Assembly: GCA_949752745.1 (NCBI GenBank)
Contig: OX457034.1
Span: forward strand, 2,700,646-2,764,645
Origin: Protula sp. h YS-2021
Lineage: Eukaryota; Annelida; Polychaeta; Sabellida; Serpulidae
Direction: 5' to 3'
DNA length: 64,000 bases
Numbering within the stretch: the stretch's first letter is position 1; each line of letters opens with the position of its first letter. The notes below the pieces were generated by a model. That model worked only from the letters and a program-made list of their open reading frames with translations. It had not been told where the DNA came from and did no database searches. Made by a program: the position numbers and the translations under genes. Of this stretch, positions 22,516 through 34,024 are shown one piece after another.

Positions 22516-23768
22516 CCCGATTTGTTCCAGCAATTCGTGCGACTCAAGGCGGCGGTCTCCTTAAATTTGGGGATTTTTGTATATTTTCTCGAAGTTTGTC
22601 GATGAAAATGCAGGATTTTGACACACCCATTTCGCCGCCTTTTGGCAATCGGGTAAAGCTGGAAACACCAATGAGCTAAATTGCACTTTGTTTTTTTTTC
22701 GAATGTTTGTTTTTACCCACACGTCACTATCACTGTTACCAAAAATCTTTGTTTTTACCCTGCACAAACCATTGAAAATCTTCCGCGTGTAGCTGGTTAT
22801 TTGGATCAGAAGTCCAGGGTTCGAACTTCGGTCTTTTGACATGGTGGCGATAGTCGCCGCCAACGTTTTGTTCTGGTGGCGAAATTGAGGTGACTCATGG
22901 AGAAAGAGGCTAACTGGCAACAACATGAAAACAACAAGTCAAATAAGCGCTCCATTGTTTATTATCAATAAACTGGTACAGTGTTAATCTAACAACTTGA
23001 AGATCGCCTGTTTACCAGTTAATAATGTTATTTATGCAAAGAAAATTGTTTAAATTTGTGAACTATGTTACCAAATTTCACCACCATGATTTTTTTCTGG
23101 TGGCAAAATGTCAAAACTGGGTGGAAAATCGCCACCTCGCCACCGTTAATTTCGAACCCTGAAGTCCAAATTGGCTTTTCCACCATATATATACCATATT
23201 TCTACCACCTAAATATACCACCATCCTTATGTTACTGATTATAGAGAGGTTGCCGACACAGACGTTGGTATCGGTCGCAATGTCGAAGACGGCACAGTCG
23301 TATTCATCATTTATGTCAGTATTTACACAAGCAAGAGCGGTATATATATTTTACGGAATAAGGATAAAAAGACAGAGCTAATGAAGATTCAAGATAGTGT
23401 TGAATAAATGTTTTTAGGATATTATATATCATACGTTTCACGTCACATTTCAGATAGAGATGTGAGTGGGTGTGCTGGCTGGTACAGCGTTTCCCTGAAG
23501 TAGGCAGTGACAGCCGTAGCAGCGCGGCAGCACACAGCTCCTTAAGGTGAGTACAGTTTTTAATACCGCTGCAGGGTTGGGTGTAGCCGCTGAGCTTGAA
23601 GGGCGGCTTTGTGATGGCGTCGGTATGTCTCAATTGTTTTTCAGTTCCATCTGTAGAGTAAGTCAACGTCCATGTCCTTGCAACTTGCTCTGGCGTCGTC
23701 GCACACATGTCTCTTTCCACTTTCTGTAAATAACAGATAAGGCTTCGGGGTCAAGATTCTTCTTGGTG
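21773..23768. other. No gene recognised; (GA)n microsatellite at 22,472-22,513
   Basis: Only short unrelated frames are present. The GA run is clear. The phrases GGTGGCGAAATTGAGGTG and GGTGGCAAAATGTCAAAA at 22,874 and 23,100 are repeats of unknown type. Confidence 0.5.
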
Positions 23769-24212
23769 GCGTCAGTGAATCTGTGATCTATCGTTGTTCA
23801 GCTCCACTTGAACGAGCAAGGTGTGAATCGGTACTCTATTTATAAACCTTCATTGTGACAAATCCTCGATTCGAACCCTAAAATATTTTATAACAGAGGG
23901 AAAATGTTGGGCTATATCTGTACCTTTTTGGCCTCTTAAGTATTCGTTAATTACATAACATATCCGGTTTTTCCTACATCGTATCCATAACATTCAATAT
24001 GGCTGCCTAACTAAGTACCCGGATAGTCCGGATCGCAGTTTTATTGGATAATGTTAATCACTTTATAAGAGCTCACCTGTTACAGCGTCAATGAATCTGA
24101 GAGCTATCATTGTTCAGCTCCACTTGAACGGGCAAGGTGTGAATTGGTACTCTGTTTATAAACCTTCATTGTGACAAATCCTCGATTCGAACCCTAAAAT
24201 ATTTTATAACAG
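23769..24212. repeat. Direct repeat of about 130 bp, two copies
   Basis: A block with GTTCAGCTCCACTTGAACG and AAACCTTCATTGTGACAAAT occurs at 23,769-23,897 and 24,085-24,212. Shorter relatives (GGCGTCAATGAATCTGTGA) appear at 27,292 and 28,297 inside the 1-kb tandem duplication. Confidence 0.75.
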
Positions 24213-24691
24213 TATGATCTGAAATACATAGGAAAAATGTTGGGCTATATCTGTACCTTTTTCGCCTCTTAAGTATCCGTTAATTACATAAGGTTGTAAC
24301 CTTGCGTTTGATCATTACTTTATCGTCAACCGAAGGTTATTGGAAATTGTGAGAGTGCAGTAGATGTGGGCTACGAATCCAACGAGTCGCCTTACGGCAT
24401 AAACGAAGAAGATAACCGTTATCTAATTTATTCATTTCTCCATAAGAACGAACAATATTTTACAATTAGCATTGCAAATTAAACTCTAAGTTACACGGAC
24501 CACGAACCTCACACGTCAGAGTTAATCTATCAAATACTAAGAATAAAATACAGACTTCCAAACTCCCGAAAATAGAAAGAAAAGTTGGATTTTGTGAAGT
24601 AAAATAAACGTTTTTAAAGGGCATGGGAATTGTCAATGAGAGTAAATTGAGAAACTAGTTACAGTAAACGTGTTGCTTTGTACGATAACAA

Positions 24692-25094
<403 letters not shown>

Positions 25095-25127
25095 GTAAGA
25101 CATTCTAAATTGCGATGTATTTATGTC

Positions 25128-25278
25128 AGAAAAGGTGTTTTTGCAACGAAGAAATTCCTTAATGGGGATTTTCCTTTGCAATACCGTGGCGAATACCTCA
25201 AAAGTCACCAATATCGCGACAGAGAACGCCAATACACAATGGACGGAAAGTCTGGATCCTATAATTTGAATTTATTAC
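25128..25278 (+). pseudogene. Duplicated SET-domain exon, truncated by a hAT insertion
   Basis: The translation KGVFATKKFLNGDFPLQY, with RGEY and then RDRERQYTMDGKSGS, copies the SET exon at 46,439-46,604. The shared segment starts in the intron near 24,570. At the exon edge this copy reads GTCAGAAAAGG where the other reads GTCAGGAAAAGG, a 1-bp loss that would shift the frame after splicing. The homology stops at the hAT target duplication. Confidence 0.8.
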
Positions 25279-26531
25279 TAGGGATGGGGACCGCGAGCAT
25301 TTCTGAACCGGTTCGAACCGCGGTTTTTTTAAAACCGCGGTTTCGAACCGCGGTTTTTTGCCAATTAATAATAACTCTAAGTTGACTGTTTAATTAATGC
25401 CAATTAATAATAACTCTTAAGTTGACCTGTTTAAGTTGACTATTCTTAATTAACCATATGGAATTTATTTTTATTGTTTAATAACAAAAAGAGATCAAAG
25501 TAAATTTAAATCATAAATCAGTTGAATTAGGTCAAACAAAACTACGATGAAAATTACAGATTATAGTTTCACTATAATCACATTTCTAGAAAAGAAACAG
25601 AACTTGAATAAAATTAATCTGTCCAGAAGTTCATGTTAGTCAGTTTTCTAAACTATTTTCTTGTTAAGGAAAATGAGCATGTCGACGTTATCTGCGGATG
25701 GTCGTGACAGCTTTTTCTTCTAAACACTGGGAGGCAATGGCACTACGATGGAAAAATGAAACAATGCGCCGAATACGGCACATGAATGTTGCACTGTTCT
25801 CTGTAATTTGTGTGGCGGAAGCTTGCTCTGTAGCAAGTTTTCTAACGTTTGCTGTACCGGTTTCTTTTCGGCTTTGCCTTTTCTTTCTTTAAGTTTCTCT
25901 CTGGTCGCGCTCGAACATTCTGAATGTAACATGGGCGTGGTTTCGTTTAGGTGAATAAGTAAATTACTTGTGTCACCACCGATCTTTATTTCTGCTAGAC
26001 GCGTTTTGCATACAACTGTAGCTTTTGCTTGTTTTCCATCAACGACTTTAACACCAAAATATTTCGAAATTGGCGACTTAACTTGTTTGTTGTCTATAAA
26101 TGAAGGGTCCATGTTCCCGCCTTACAAGGGGAATATATGCGATCGACCGCGTGTCGGTCTGTCATCAACAGCTGGACTTGGAAAATTTCAGCTCTTGATT
26201 GACTGTTGATGGCCGTTTTTAACTGATGGGGGCCTGTGGGAAATATGTGGGCTATGCACACTGCTCTAGGTATTCTTGTTCAGTATATCCAGTTTCTATA
26301 AGCACTTGTAATAACTATCCATTCATTTCATAATTATCCACGTTTTGCATTTCTGAAACTAAAACACAATGCTATGGCAGTCGAAAATGCTTCTGTTTAT
26401 GCAGCCTTGGGATGTTCAACGAATATGATGTGTAAAATGTATAAAAATAAACAAAACATATTTGCCAAAAAACCGCGGTTCACAGTAAAAACCGCGATGC
26501 ACCGCTGCACCGGTGAAAACCGCCATCCCTA
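25279..26531. mobile_element. hAT element, 1,253 bp, with perfect 8-bp target duplication
   Basis: TTTATTAC occurs at 25,271-25,278 and 26,532-26,539. The ends TAGGGATGG and CCATCCCTA are inverted. Subterminal CCGCGGTT/AACCGCGG phrases repeat near both ends. The interior keeps only a zinc-finger remnant, so it is a deletion derivative. Confidence 0.88.
25720..26112 (-). pseudogene. N-terminal (BED-finger-like) piece of a hAT transposase
   Basis: The translation opens MDPSFIDNKQVKSPISKYFG and continues with IGGDTSNLLIHLNETTP, which fits the BED-type finger region at the start of hAT transposases. Only one of the expected finger cysteines is present. No DDE-fold or hATC region follows. The fragment cannot encode a working transposase. 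Confidence 0.6.
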
Positions 26532-26539
26532 TTTATTAC

Positions 26540-27261
26540 TTATATAAAGGGTAACATTATTAACCAGTTTGGATGTGTAAAGTGGTGTGTTGACACGTTT
26601 ACTAATGCTTATTGCTCAAAAGATACCGGAATAGTATCAAAGTATCCCTGAAAAATGTTTGGCAGAAGCGTCACAGGTCGGCCGAACTGGTTATGGGCCG
26701 AAGTGGTAAAATAAAAAAACTGGGCCGATGTGTCCAAAGTGGACCGAAGTGGTTTTGACTGAAGTGTCTGAATCCCATTTTACCACATCCAGGAGTCATC
26801 CAGGAGTCAAGTAGTTTGCTCTTCCTTGGGCTTGTGAGTTTTTCCCTTTCTGTAATTTGTCGTTGTTTAGTTCGCTTTGCGTCACTGCTGTTGGATGCCA
26901 GCCGGTCTCACGGTCCCCCATGAACTGATTTTGAAAATAACAGAAACGAGAAAGAGTGTTTCTATAAATGGCCATTAACCTAAATAACGGTCACCTGTAG
27001 TTCCATGCAGTTTTTATGGTCCATAGAGGTCGCTTATTTGTCCAAGTTGCTAGGAACCCGCTGCAAAAAGCTCTGATTTCTTAGCAAGCTTATCACGGAG
27101 AAGTACTTCGTGTATGAACTGGCTTTCCGCTTCCTTTGACGTTTCCACCAGACGAGTCAATCACACGAACTCCTTGTCCTAAAATGTAACTACATCATGT
27201 CTTCTATATACCCTACACGTTATATCTATATGAATATTCATATATTAAATTTGATAAGTTT
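26540..27261. other. No gene recognised
   Basis: Phrases such as GGGCCGAAGTGG and GGGCCGAACTGG recur here and in the next block. No protein or RNA motif was seen. Confidence 0.45.
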
Positions 27262-29239
27262 GTTTGTATTTGAAATTGAGATTCCTCTTGATGGCGTCAA
27301 TGAATCTGTGACCTATCGTTGTTCAGTTCCACCTGGGCAAGAAGGCGACGTCCGTGCGCTTGCAACTTTCCACTTTCTCTAAATAACAATAAATAACTTA
27401 CTCTGGCGCTGTCGCATACATTTTTCAATTTGGACCGAACTGGATTTGGGCCGAATCGACCAAATCCCGTTTCTTTCCACTTTCTGTAAATGACAGATAA
27501 GGCTTCGGGGTTAAGATTCGTCTTGATGGCGTCTATGAATCTGTGAGCGATCGTTGCTTAGCTCCACCTGTGTGGGCATCCTGGAGTCAAGTAGTTTGCT
27601 CTTCCTTGGGCTTCCACGCTCAATAAGATTCCCTTTTCAATCAGCACCTCATTGAGGCAACGGCCAACTTTCTGTCCATGATAAAGCAGCACCTCGCAGT
27701 AGTCATCCATCTGCAATCAATAGATTAATCAACGAACCAGTCAATCAGATAAACAATCGCTCATTCCATTTGTCGATTAATGGGACATATAAACAAATTA
27801 ATATCACAGTAACATAATACGTATAGTTTTACATATAAATCTGTTAAAAAGAATTTTACTGTTAGCCGCGTGTATCTTCGGGCCCAAGCGTTGTGTGTCA
27901 TTGACTTTCACGAAGGTGTATCACGATGAACGGACACAAGACTGATTACAATATATTATACTTTCTGAAATTCCGTTTCTTTCCTTTATATCCCAGTAAA
28001 CTAATTTCTCCCTTGAATATCCGTTTCTATTTTCCTTATTTACATTTTATCCGTAACAACAACTCTCTCTGCACCAGCACCACAAGCACAACACCCCGTG
28101 CACCATATGGTATCACACCTAACGTGTGGCCTCTATGCCCTCGTAAAATCGACTGCTGGTGGCGCAGCGGCACGTTCCTTATACAGTTGCTGGCAGAACA
28201 GCCGCCGCTAATTAAAAATGCAGCCAATCAAAGAGCTTCCCGAATAATTTGTTTGTTTGTTTTTCTTTGTATTTGAAATTGAGATTCCTCTTGATGGCTT
28301 CAATGAATCTGAGACCTATCGTTGTTCAGTTCCACCTGGGCAAGAAGGCGACGTCCGTGCGCTTGCAACTTTCCACTTTCTGTAAATAACAATAAATAAC
28401 CTACTCTGGCGTTGTCGCATACATTTTTCAATTTGGGCCGAACTGGTTTTGGGCCGAATCGACCAAATCCCGTTTCTTTCCACTTTCTGTAAATGACAGA
28501 TAAGGCTTCGGGGTCGAGATCCGTCTTGATGACTCGAATCTGTGAGCGATCGTTGCTTAGCTCCACCTGTGTGGGCATCCTGGAGTCAAGTAGTTTGCTC
28601 TTCCTTGGGCTTCCATGCTCAATAAGATTTCCTTTTCAATCAGCACCTCATTGAGGCAACGGCCAACTTTCTGTCCATAATAAAGCAGCACCTCGCAGTA
28701 GTCATCCATCTGCAATCAATAGATTAATCAACGAACCAGTCAATCAGATAAACAATCGCTCATTCCATTTGTCGATTAATTGGACATATAAACAAATTAA
28801 TATCACAGTAACATAATACGTATAGTTTTACATATAAATCTGTTAAAAAGAATTTTACTGTTAGCCGCGTGTATCTTCGGGCCCAAGCGTTGTGTGTCAT
28901 TGACTTTCACGAAGGTGTATCACGATGAACGGACACAAGACTGATTACAATATATTATACTTTCTGAAATTCCGTTTCTTTCCTATATATCCCAGTAAAC
29001 TAATTTCTCCCTTGAATATCCGTTTCTATTTTCCTTATTTACATTTTATCCGTAACAACAACTCTCCCTGCACCAGCACCACAAGCACAACACCCCGTGC
29101 ACCATATGGTATCACACCTAACGTGTGGCCTCTATGCCCTCGTAAAATCGACTGCTGGTGGCGCAGCAGCACATTCCTTATATAGTTGCTGGAAGAACAG
29201 CCGCCGCTAATTAAAAATGCAGCCAATCAAAGAGCTTCA
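27262..29239. repeat. Tandem duplication, two units of about 1 kb
   Basis: Unit 1 (about 27,262-28,240) and unit 2 (about 28,264-29,239) match along their length, with matched landmarks 999-1,002 bp apart. They differ by scattered substitutions and small gaps, such as GATGGCGTCAATGAA against GATGGCTTCAATGAA. The open frames at 27,926 and 28,925 are the same non-conserved stretch and are not called as genes. Confidence 0.88.
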
Positions 29240-29896
29240 TGCCTAATGCATGAACCAATGAAAAAAAGCTGCCCAAAAACATACCTTGCAAGTAACGTAG
29301 CGACCAAAAAGTGATGTTTTCAAAACGATCACGAAGTCCTTTACAAAGTTGCACTATCGGTTCTAATCTGCAGAATTTTTAAATACTTGAAAACTATATG
29401 AAAAGTTTGTGATAGGTAGCACAAAAATTTCCCTCGTCTGAAAAACCGACAAAATGAAAAGTTCCAAACAGAAAAACATTGCCATATGCACAATCTTGAC
29501 TCGCTTTACGCAACGCTCCTGAAGCTTAAAATTTCGTCGTCGACTTCCGAAGATACCCGATATACTTGATATATAAGTAAATTTTAAAATGGCACAAAAT
29601 CTATCGAAAGGACTTCAAACGAACTTGAAACTAGTACCAACGTGTTCACTACACTACGATCCCTCCAAATTCTAAACCGATCGGCACGGGCCTGTCACTC
29701 AGTATACCCAATGCGACACGTCAACAGTTTCCCAATGAGTTCACTCGACTATTCACCACTTCTTAGCACCTGAAAGGAAACGACTGCACCAACGGGCGCT
29801 TTTCTGCATTTCCACGAAGCGGACGCATCCTCCACCACAACAAACGTCTATTTTAATTGATTTTAGTTTCAACTGAGTCTTCCTATAATAACAGAA
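29240..29896. other. No gene recognised
   Basis: No motif, terminal repeat or RNA gene was identified in this stretch. Confidence 0.45.
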
Positions 29897-29965
29897 AAGA
29901 CACAATATGACCCTAACGGGTTGCTGGTGTCGTTAAACAAATCAATCAATCAATCAATCAAAATC
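29897..29965 (+). mobile_element. LINE/SINE 3' tail with (ATCA)n end
   Basis: GTGTCGTTAAACAAATC is followed by an ATCA reiteration. The same tail phrase ends the LINE fragment at 30,944-31,568 on the other strand. This is a very short 5'-truncated LINE copy or a SINE using that LINE's tail. Confidence 0.6.
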
Positions 29966-30943
29966 CTTAGAGGCACCGAGAGTTGGAAGCCATCGGACGA
30001 AGGTCTTGGTGTGAACCAGTTGTTTTTGCTTGAAGCAGCTTTGTAGTAGAGTTTCGAGTAAGGCAGAGAAGAGTACAAGTTGGATGGCGTTAAACAGCTG
30101 CTGTGTGTGACCTTGCCTTTACTCACTGCAGCCTCTGGAAGGCCTTCTACCTTCCTGGGGTTGCAGGCTGTTTATTTCCATTTTGTAGGTCTAATTTCGA
30201 GGTAAAACGGCCCGACCCAGAGACGGCGGCAATGCCTGACAAAGAACAACGTCAAGTTACTTCATCGCAACATGAGGGTGCCGAAGACATGTCATGAGAA
30301 CGGGATGAAATGACGAGCGTGAATTGTTCGACCATCAGGAGTTATCAGTGCTGGGACCCTTTGTTTCTCTACCCAATGGTACATTATGACAATTTGGCTC
30401 AGTGACATCATACAATGACATCAGTGTGTGTTTGGTATTAAGTAACAGTGATAATACAGTGAAGTAAAATTGTTGACTGGATGCCAGACGCCATATATTT
30501 ATTGAAATGGACTGGGTGCTATCCCCTGATGTCGAACTGATCAAGCCACTACCATTTTTAGCTTTCAGCCAATATTGGCTGAGCATTGCTATCGGTCTGT
30601 CCGTCCGTCTGTCCATCTGTCTGTCTGTCCGTAAACTTATTTGTCCGGTCGATATCTCAAACTATTTGTCGGAGCTTCACAAAACCTTATATAGGAAGGA
30701 GTATATATAGTGCAGATGTGCAACGGAGGATTCAATTTGTCCCAAGTTCATTCATCTGTCCGCAAGTCGCATTTTAAACTTTTCTTGTCCGGGGGTTATC
30801 TCAACTATTCATCGGATCTTAACCATACTTACAGGAAGAAAGTATATATAGTGTACATGTGCAAGGACCGTCGCTCCAAAAGTTGCACCTTGTATATTGC
30901 TTTGTCCGGGCAGTATTTCAAAAGAGTAAATGGATCACAGTGA

Positions 30944-31568
30944 GTTAGTTAGTTAAATGATTTGTTTAACGACACGACCGACCCTTAGCAGGTTACATTG
31001 TGTCAGAACATGTCAGTAATCAGTGACTAGAAGACAATGCTACAAGCTAAAATCAAAGTAGGCTAAAACCATGTATATTCTAAATGCATAAAGTAAACAA
31101 CGACTAGAAATACTGATACAGGTTGATTTCTTTTAAAAATTGTATAAATTTGCTAGGTTCTACTTCATCAAAGAGCTGCCTCAAGGAGTCAGCTCTGAAA
31201 TGACGTGAGCGGGTACAGTCTATTAAGATATGTTTAACGGTGTAAGGTTCCTGACATCCGACACAATCGGGTGCCGGCTCGCCTCTTAACAGATATTTGT
31301 GGGTGATATATGTATGTCCTATACTGGTTCCACAATAAACCATTTCATCTCGCACACTGTTAAGTGGCGGGTTTTTTTGTCCGACTAAGGGGTTTGTTTA
31401 ATACAGCTTGTTTGTTGGTTTGTTCCATATTTCTTGCCACAATCTTTTTGTGTATCTTGTGATGTGGTATTTAAAATCGGAGGCTGGTATGAGCATATCG
31501 ATAGAATTATCATTTACCGTATCAAGGCTCGGTAAAGCATAAGTTTTGTATCCCGATCAGCGCCCCAG
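30944..31568 (-). mobile_element. 5'-truncated Nimb/I-like LINE, about 625 bp
   Basis: TCACAGTGA is duplicated at 30,935-30,943 and 31,569-31,577. On the minus strand the fragment encodes the end of a LINE ORF2 and finishes with GTCGTTAAACAAATC plus a TAACTAACTAAC-type tail. The related repeat at 32,676-32,945 shows the uninterrupted target. Confidence 0.8.
31104..31520 (-). pseudogene. C-terminal end of LINE ORF2 (post-RNase H region)
   Basis: The translation shows RLWQEIWNKPTNKLY and a stop, then SVRDEMVYCGTSIGHTYITH, then DCVGCQEPYTVKHILIDC. This is the WQ..W, R.GHT..TH and C..C....H....C series found at the end of ORF2 in I/Nimb and Jockey-type LINEs. The in-frame stop and the missing reverse transcriptase make it dead. 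Confidence 0.75.
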
Positions 31569-31620
31569 TCACAGTGATGTAAAAGCTATTGGCTGATAGC
31601 TCTGCATCTCCGATGCCTGT

Positions 31621-32675
31621 GTTTGGGAGTGTTAATTACACAAGAAGTGAAATATGATGTACTGTTTTTATTTGTGTTTCACACAGATAGTTTTCAACAA
31701 TGAAGCAATGACACATTGGTTGTTATTTACCTTTAACCCTAACCCTAATACAGGCACATAAGCAATAAATATTAAAAACAACAAAAGCACACGAACTCTG
31801 CAAATCCTCTCGCTCTTCGCACGTTTTATAGCATAAACACAGTGTGACATAGTTAATAAGTCAAGTTTGTATGCATGCATTACTTTCAAATAAAATGGCT
31901 AAGTTTCGACCTTAATTTTGGCTAAATAAATGAAAAGTCGGAGCTATGTTTTCCCAGCTCTTCCGGCATCTCGTAACAAAAGCCGTCGAAGGAACTGTTG
32001 ATGGACAAAAACTCCTTATGCATGCCTGTGAGTCTCCCACGGGAGTCCAATCCTAAGATTGTAATACACTTATTATGCAAAAAGTATGATTTTTGACGCA
32101 TTCCCAAAAACGCATTCAAAATACCCAGGTGCACAGCCACAACATATGTTCTATTCTTATGCAAAGCTGGAATGGAATCCCCTTGTAGTTCTCGTGATTA
32201 GTAGCAGAAACGACTCCCCATTCCAAATGTTGACAGACGGACGAACCCAAATCCAATACAGCTGTAGTAACTTGCCTCGTACTACGTGGCAGAGGGCTAA
32301 TAAAGCAATTCTCATGACCTGGCTGTGTCAACAGAATGTTTTGGGATGTTTACTCAGTCACCAGACAGCAGTTCAAAATTATGTAAAAAGCAACTGGTGT
32401 CAGGTAGTGAGACAAGCACAATCCCTCGTTCACCTAACACTCTTTAACAATTAAAATGTTTGGAAGAGCTCTATTCAGGAGAAATCCATTTAGTAAGCAA
32501 AGAGGGGGAAGGAAGTCTTATAGTGTGCGTACGCTAATATTAAACTTCAAAATGACGTCACAATTGATGCGTGGAGGGAAGGGGGATAAAAACGGGTAAA
32601 TTTTTGCGTACGTACTAAATGGAAGGCCTCTTATATTTGCCAACTTTTGACACCCCTACCCCCGTACGTAAAAAC
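31621..32675. other. No gene recognised
   Basis: Only short frames are present. CCCTAACCCTAA at 31,737-31,748 is too short to be called telomeric. Confidence 0.45.
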
Positions 32676-32945
32676 ATAGGCATCTCAGATGCAGAGCCCT
32701 CAGCCAATAGCAGTTACATCACTGTGGGCGGGTTACCTTTTTGAGATATCGCCCGGACAAGAAAAAGTTTAAAGTGCAACGGTCACATGACAAATCGAAC
32801 CACTCGTTGCACATGTATACTTTCTTCCTGTAGGGTTTGGTGAAGATCTGATGAGGAGTTTTCGAGATATCGTCCGACAAAAAAGTGGACGGACAGACCG
32901 ATAACAATAGCCTTCAGCCATATTGACTGAGGGCTGAAAATGTGA
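32676..32945 (-). repeat. Intact copy of the GTCC-array repeat
   Basis: This is the reverse complement of the parts at 30,556-30,943 and 31,569-31,620, without the LINE. It is useful as the empty-site reference for that insertion. Confidence 0.7.
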
Positions 32946-33408
32946 CGTCAATATGGAGATCAACATTAGCGTACGCACAGGGCTAGACCCCCTCTCTTCA
33001 CGTACGTAATATATGGATAGCCCCTTACTGAAATAACACACAAAAGTAAACAAAGATAAAACAGAAATGCATGAATACTATGAAATCTATACACTGTTGA
33101 TGTGACTGAGATATGCCATACTCATTTATGGCACATCAGGAGAACTTACATATTATCTTTTATTTTACAGTTTTCATAATTACTTATGGGGCTCTACATT
33201 AGGAAGGAACAATGTCACACTCGTTCACAAGCAAACCGTTGAGTATGCCAAGAAATGTTTTTATCTAGAGAATATACATGAGGTCTCCCTATTTTCTTTT
33301 CTCGAGCATGGTCTACTTAAGTCTGGTATTAGGGGTTCACAAATAAATGAAACGTTAAAGTACGCTATCACAGTCGATAATATGCTCAAAATTCATATAT
33401 GAGAACAG

Positions 33409-34024
33409 TAGGGGTGTGCCGGTTTCAGCGAAATCCGAGCAAATTTTCCCTGTTGGGTGAGAACAAAAACCGAATTCCAAAATTTCAGTTCGGTTTGGTT
33501 GTTTTTTTAGATTCAATACCTTACTCAAAGACAGGCATTTAAAAAGTGACGAAGGAATTATGTGGTCGTTGGCAGGTTGCCAAAAAGGGGTTACACTGCC
33601 ATAAAATGACATGCTGCCTACGCATTTGCGTAGCGACGATATATGTGCCAGTCATAAACTTATGGACCCGCATGGGCGTTAATATATAAGATATATACTA
33701 GAAATGTGCCCGTTGGAAAACAGATACTCCGACCAATGTTTCCAGTGTCACGCTTTTTTAACAAGATGTAAGTAAAATTATTAAATTAAAGTATCAGTGT
33801 GACCGTGGACTCAGCTCTAGAACATATTGTATAGAAGCCATATACCAGCTTTGATTGAATCCGCCAATTGGAACTTATGTCATCCGTGACGCACACCCTG
33901 GCAGAGACAAGCTGGGAACATTATGCACCTTTTGACCTTGGTCCGGTCGGTGCAAAAGAAAAAACCGAACCGAACGTTTTGCCAACCGAACCTTACCGAG
34001 CTCAACTCAAGCCGACACACCCCA
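33409..34024. mobile_element. hAT-like MITE, 616 bp
   Basis: The ends TAGGGGTGTGCCGG and CCGACACACCCCA are imperfect inverted repeats. AGAACAG flanks both sides (33,402-33,408 and 34,025-34,031), consistent with an 8-bp hAT target duplication with one changed base. The interior repeats AACCGAAC/GTTCGGTT phrases near the ends. No transposase frame was found. Confidence 0.7.

Larger units (their letters stand above)
30556..31620 (+). repeat. Dispersed repeat with GTCC array, split by a LINE insertion
   Basis: The two parts 30,556-30,943 and 31,569-31,620 together match 32,676-32,945 inverted, though the first part carries extra internal sequence. They start with CAGCCAATATTGGCTGA, hold a GTCCGTCCGTCTGTCC array and end with GCTATTGGCTGATAGCTCTG. 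The LINE sits between them. Confidence 0.7.

Noticed and set aside
27926..29185. Two similar open frames starting MNGHKTDYNILYF
   Set aside because: They are the same stretch in the two units of the tandem duplication, end differently, and match no domain I know.
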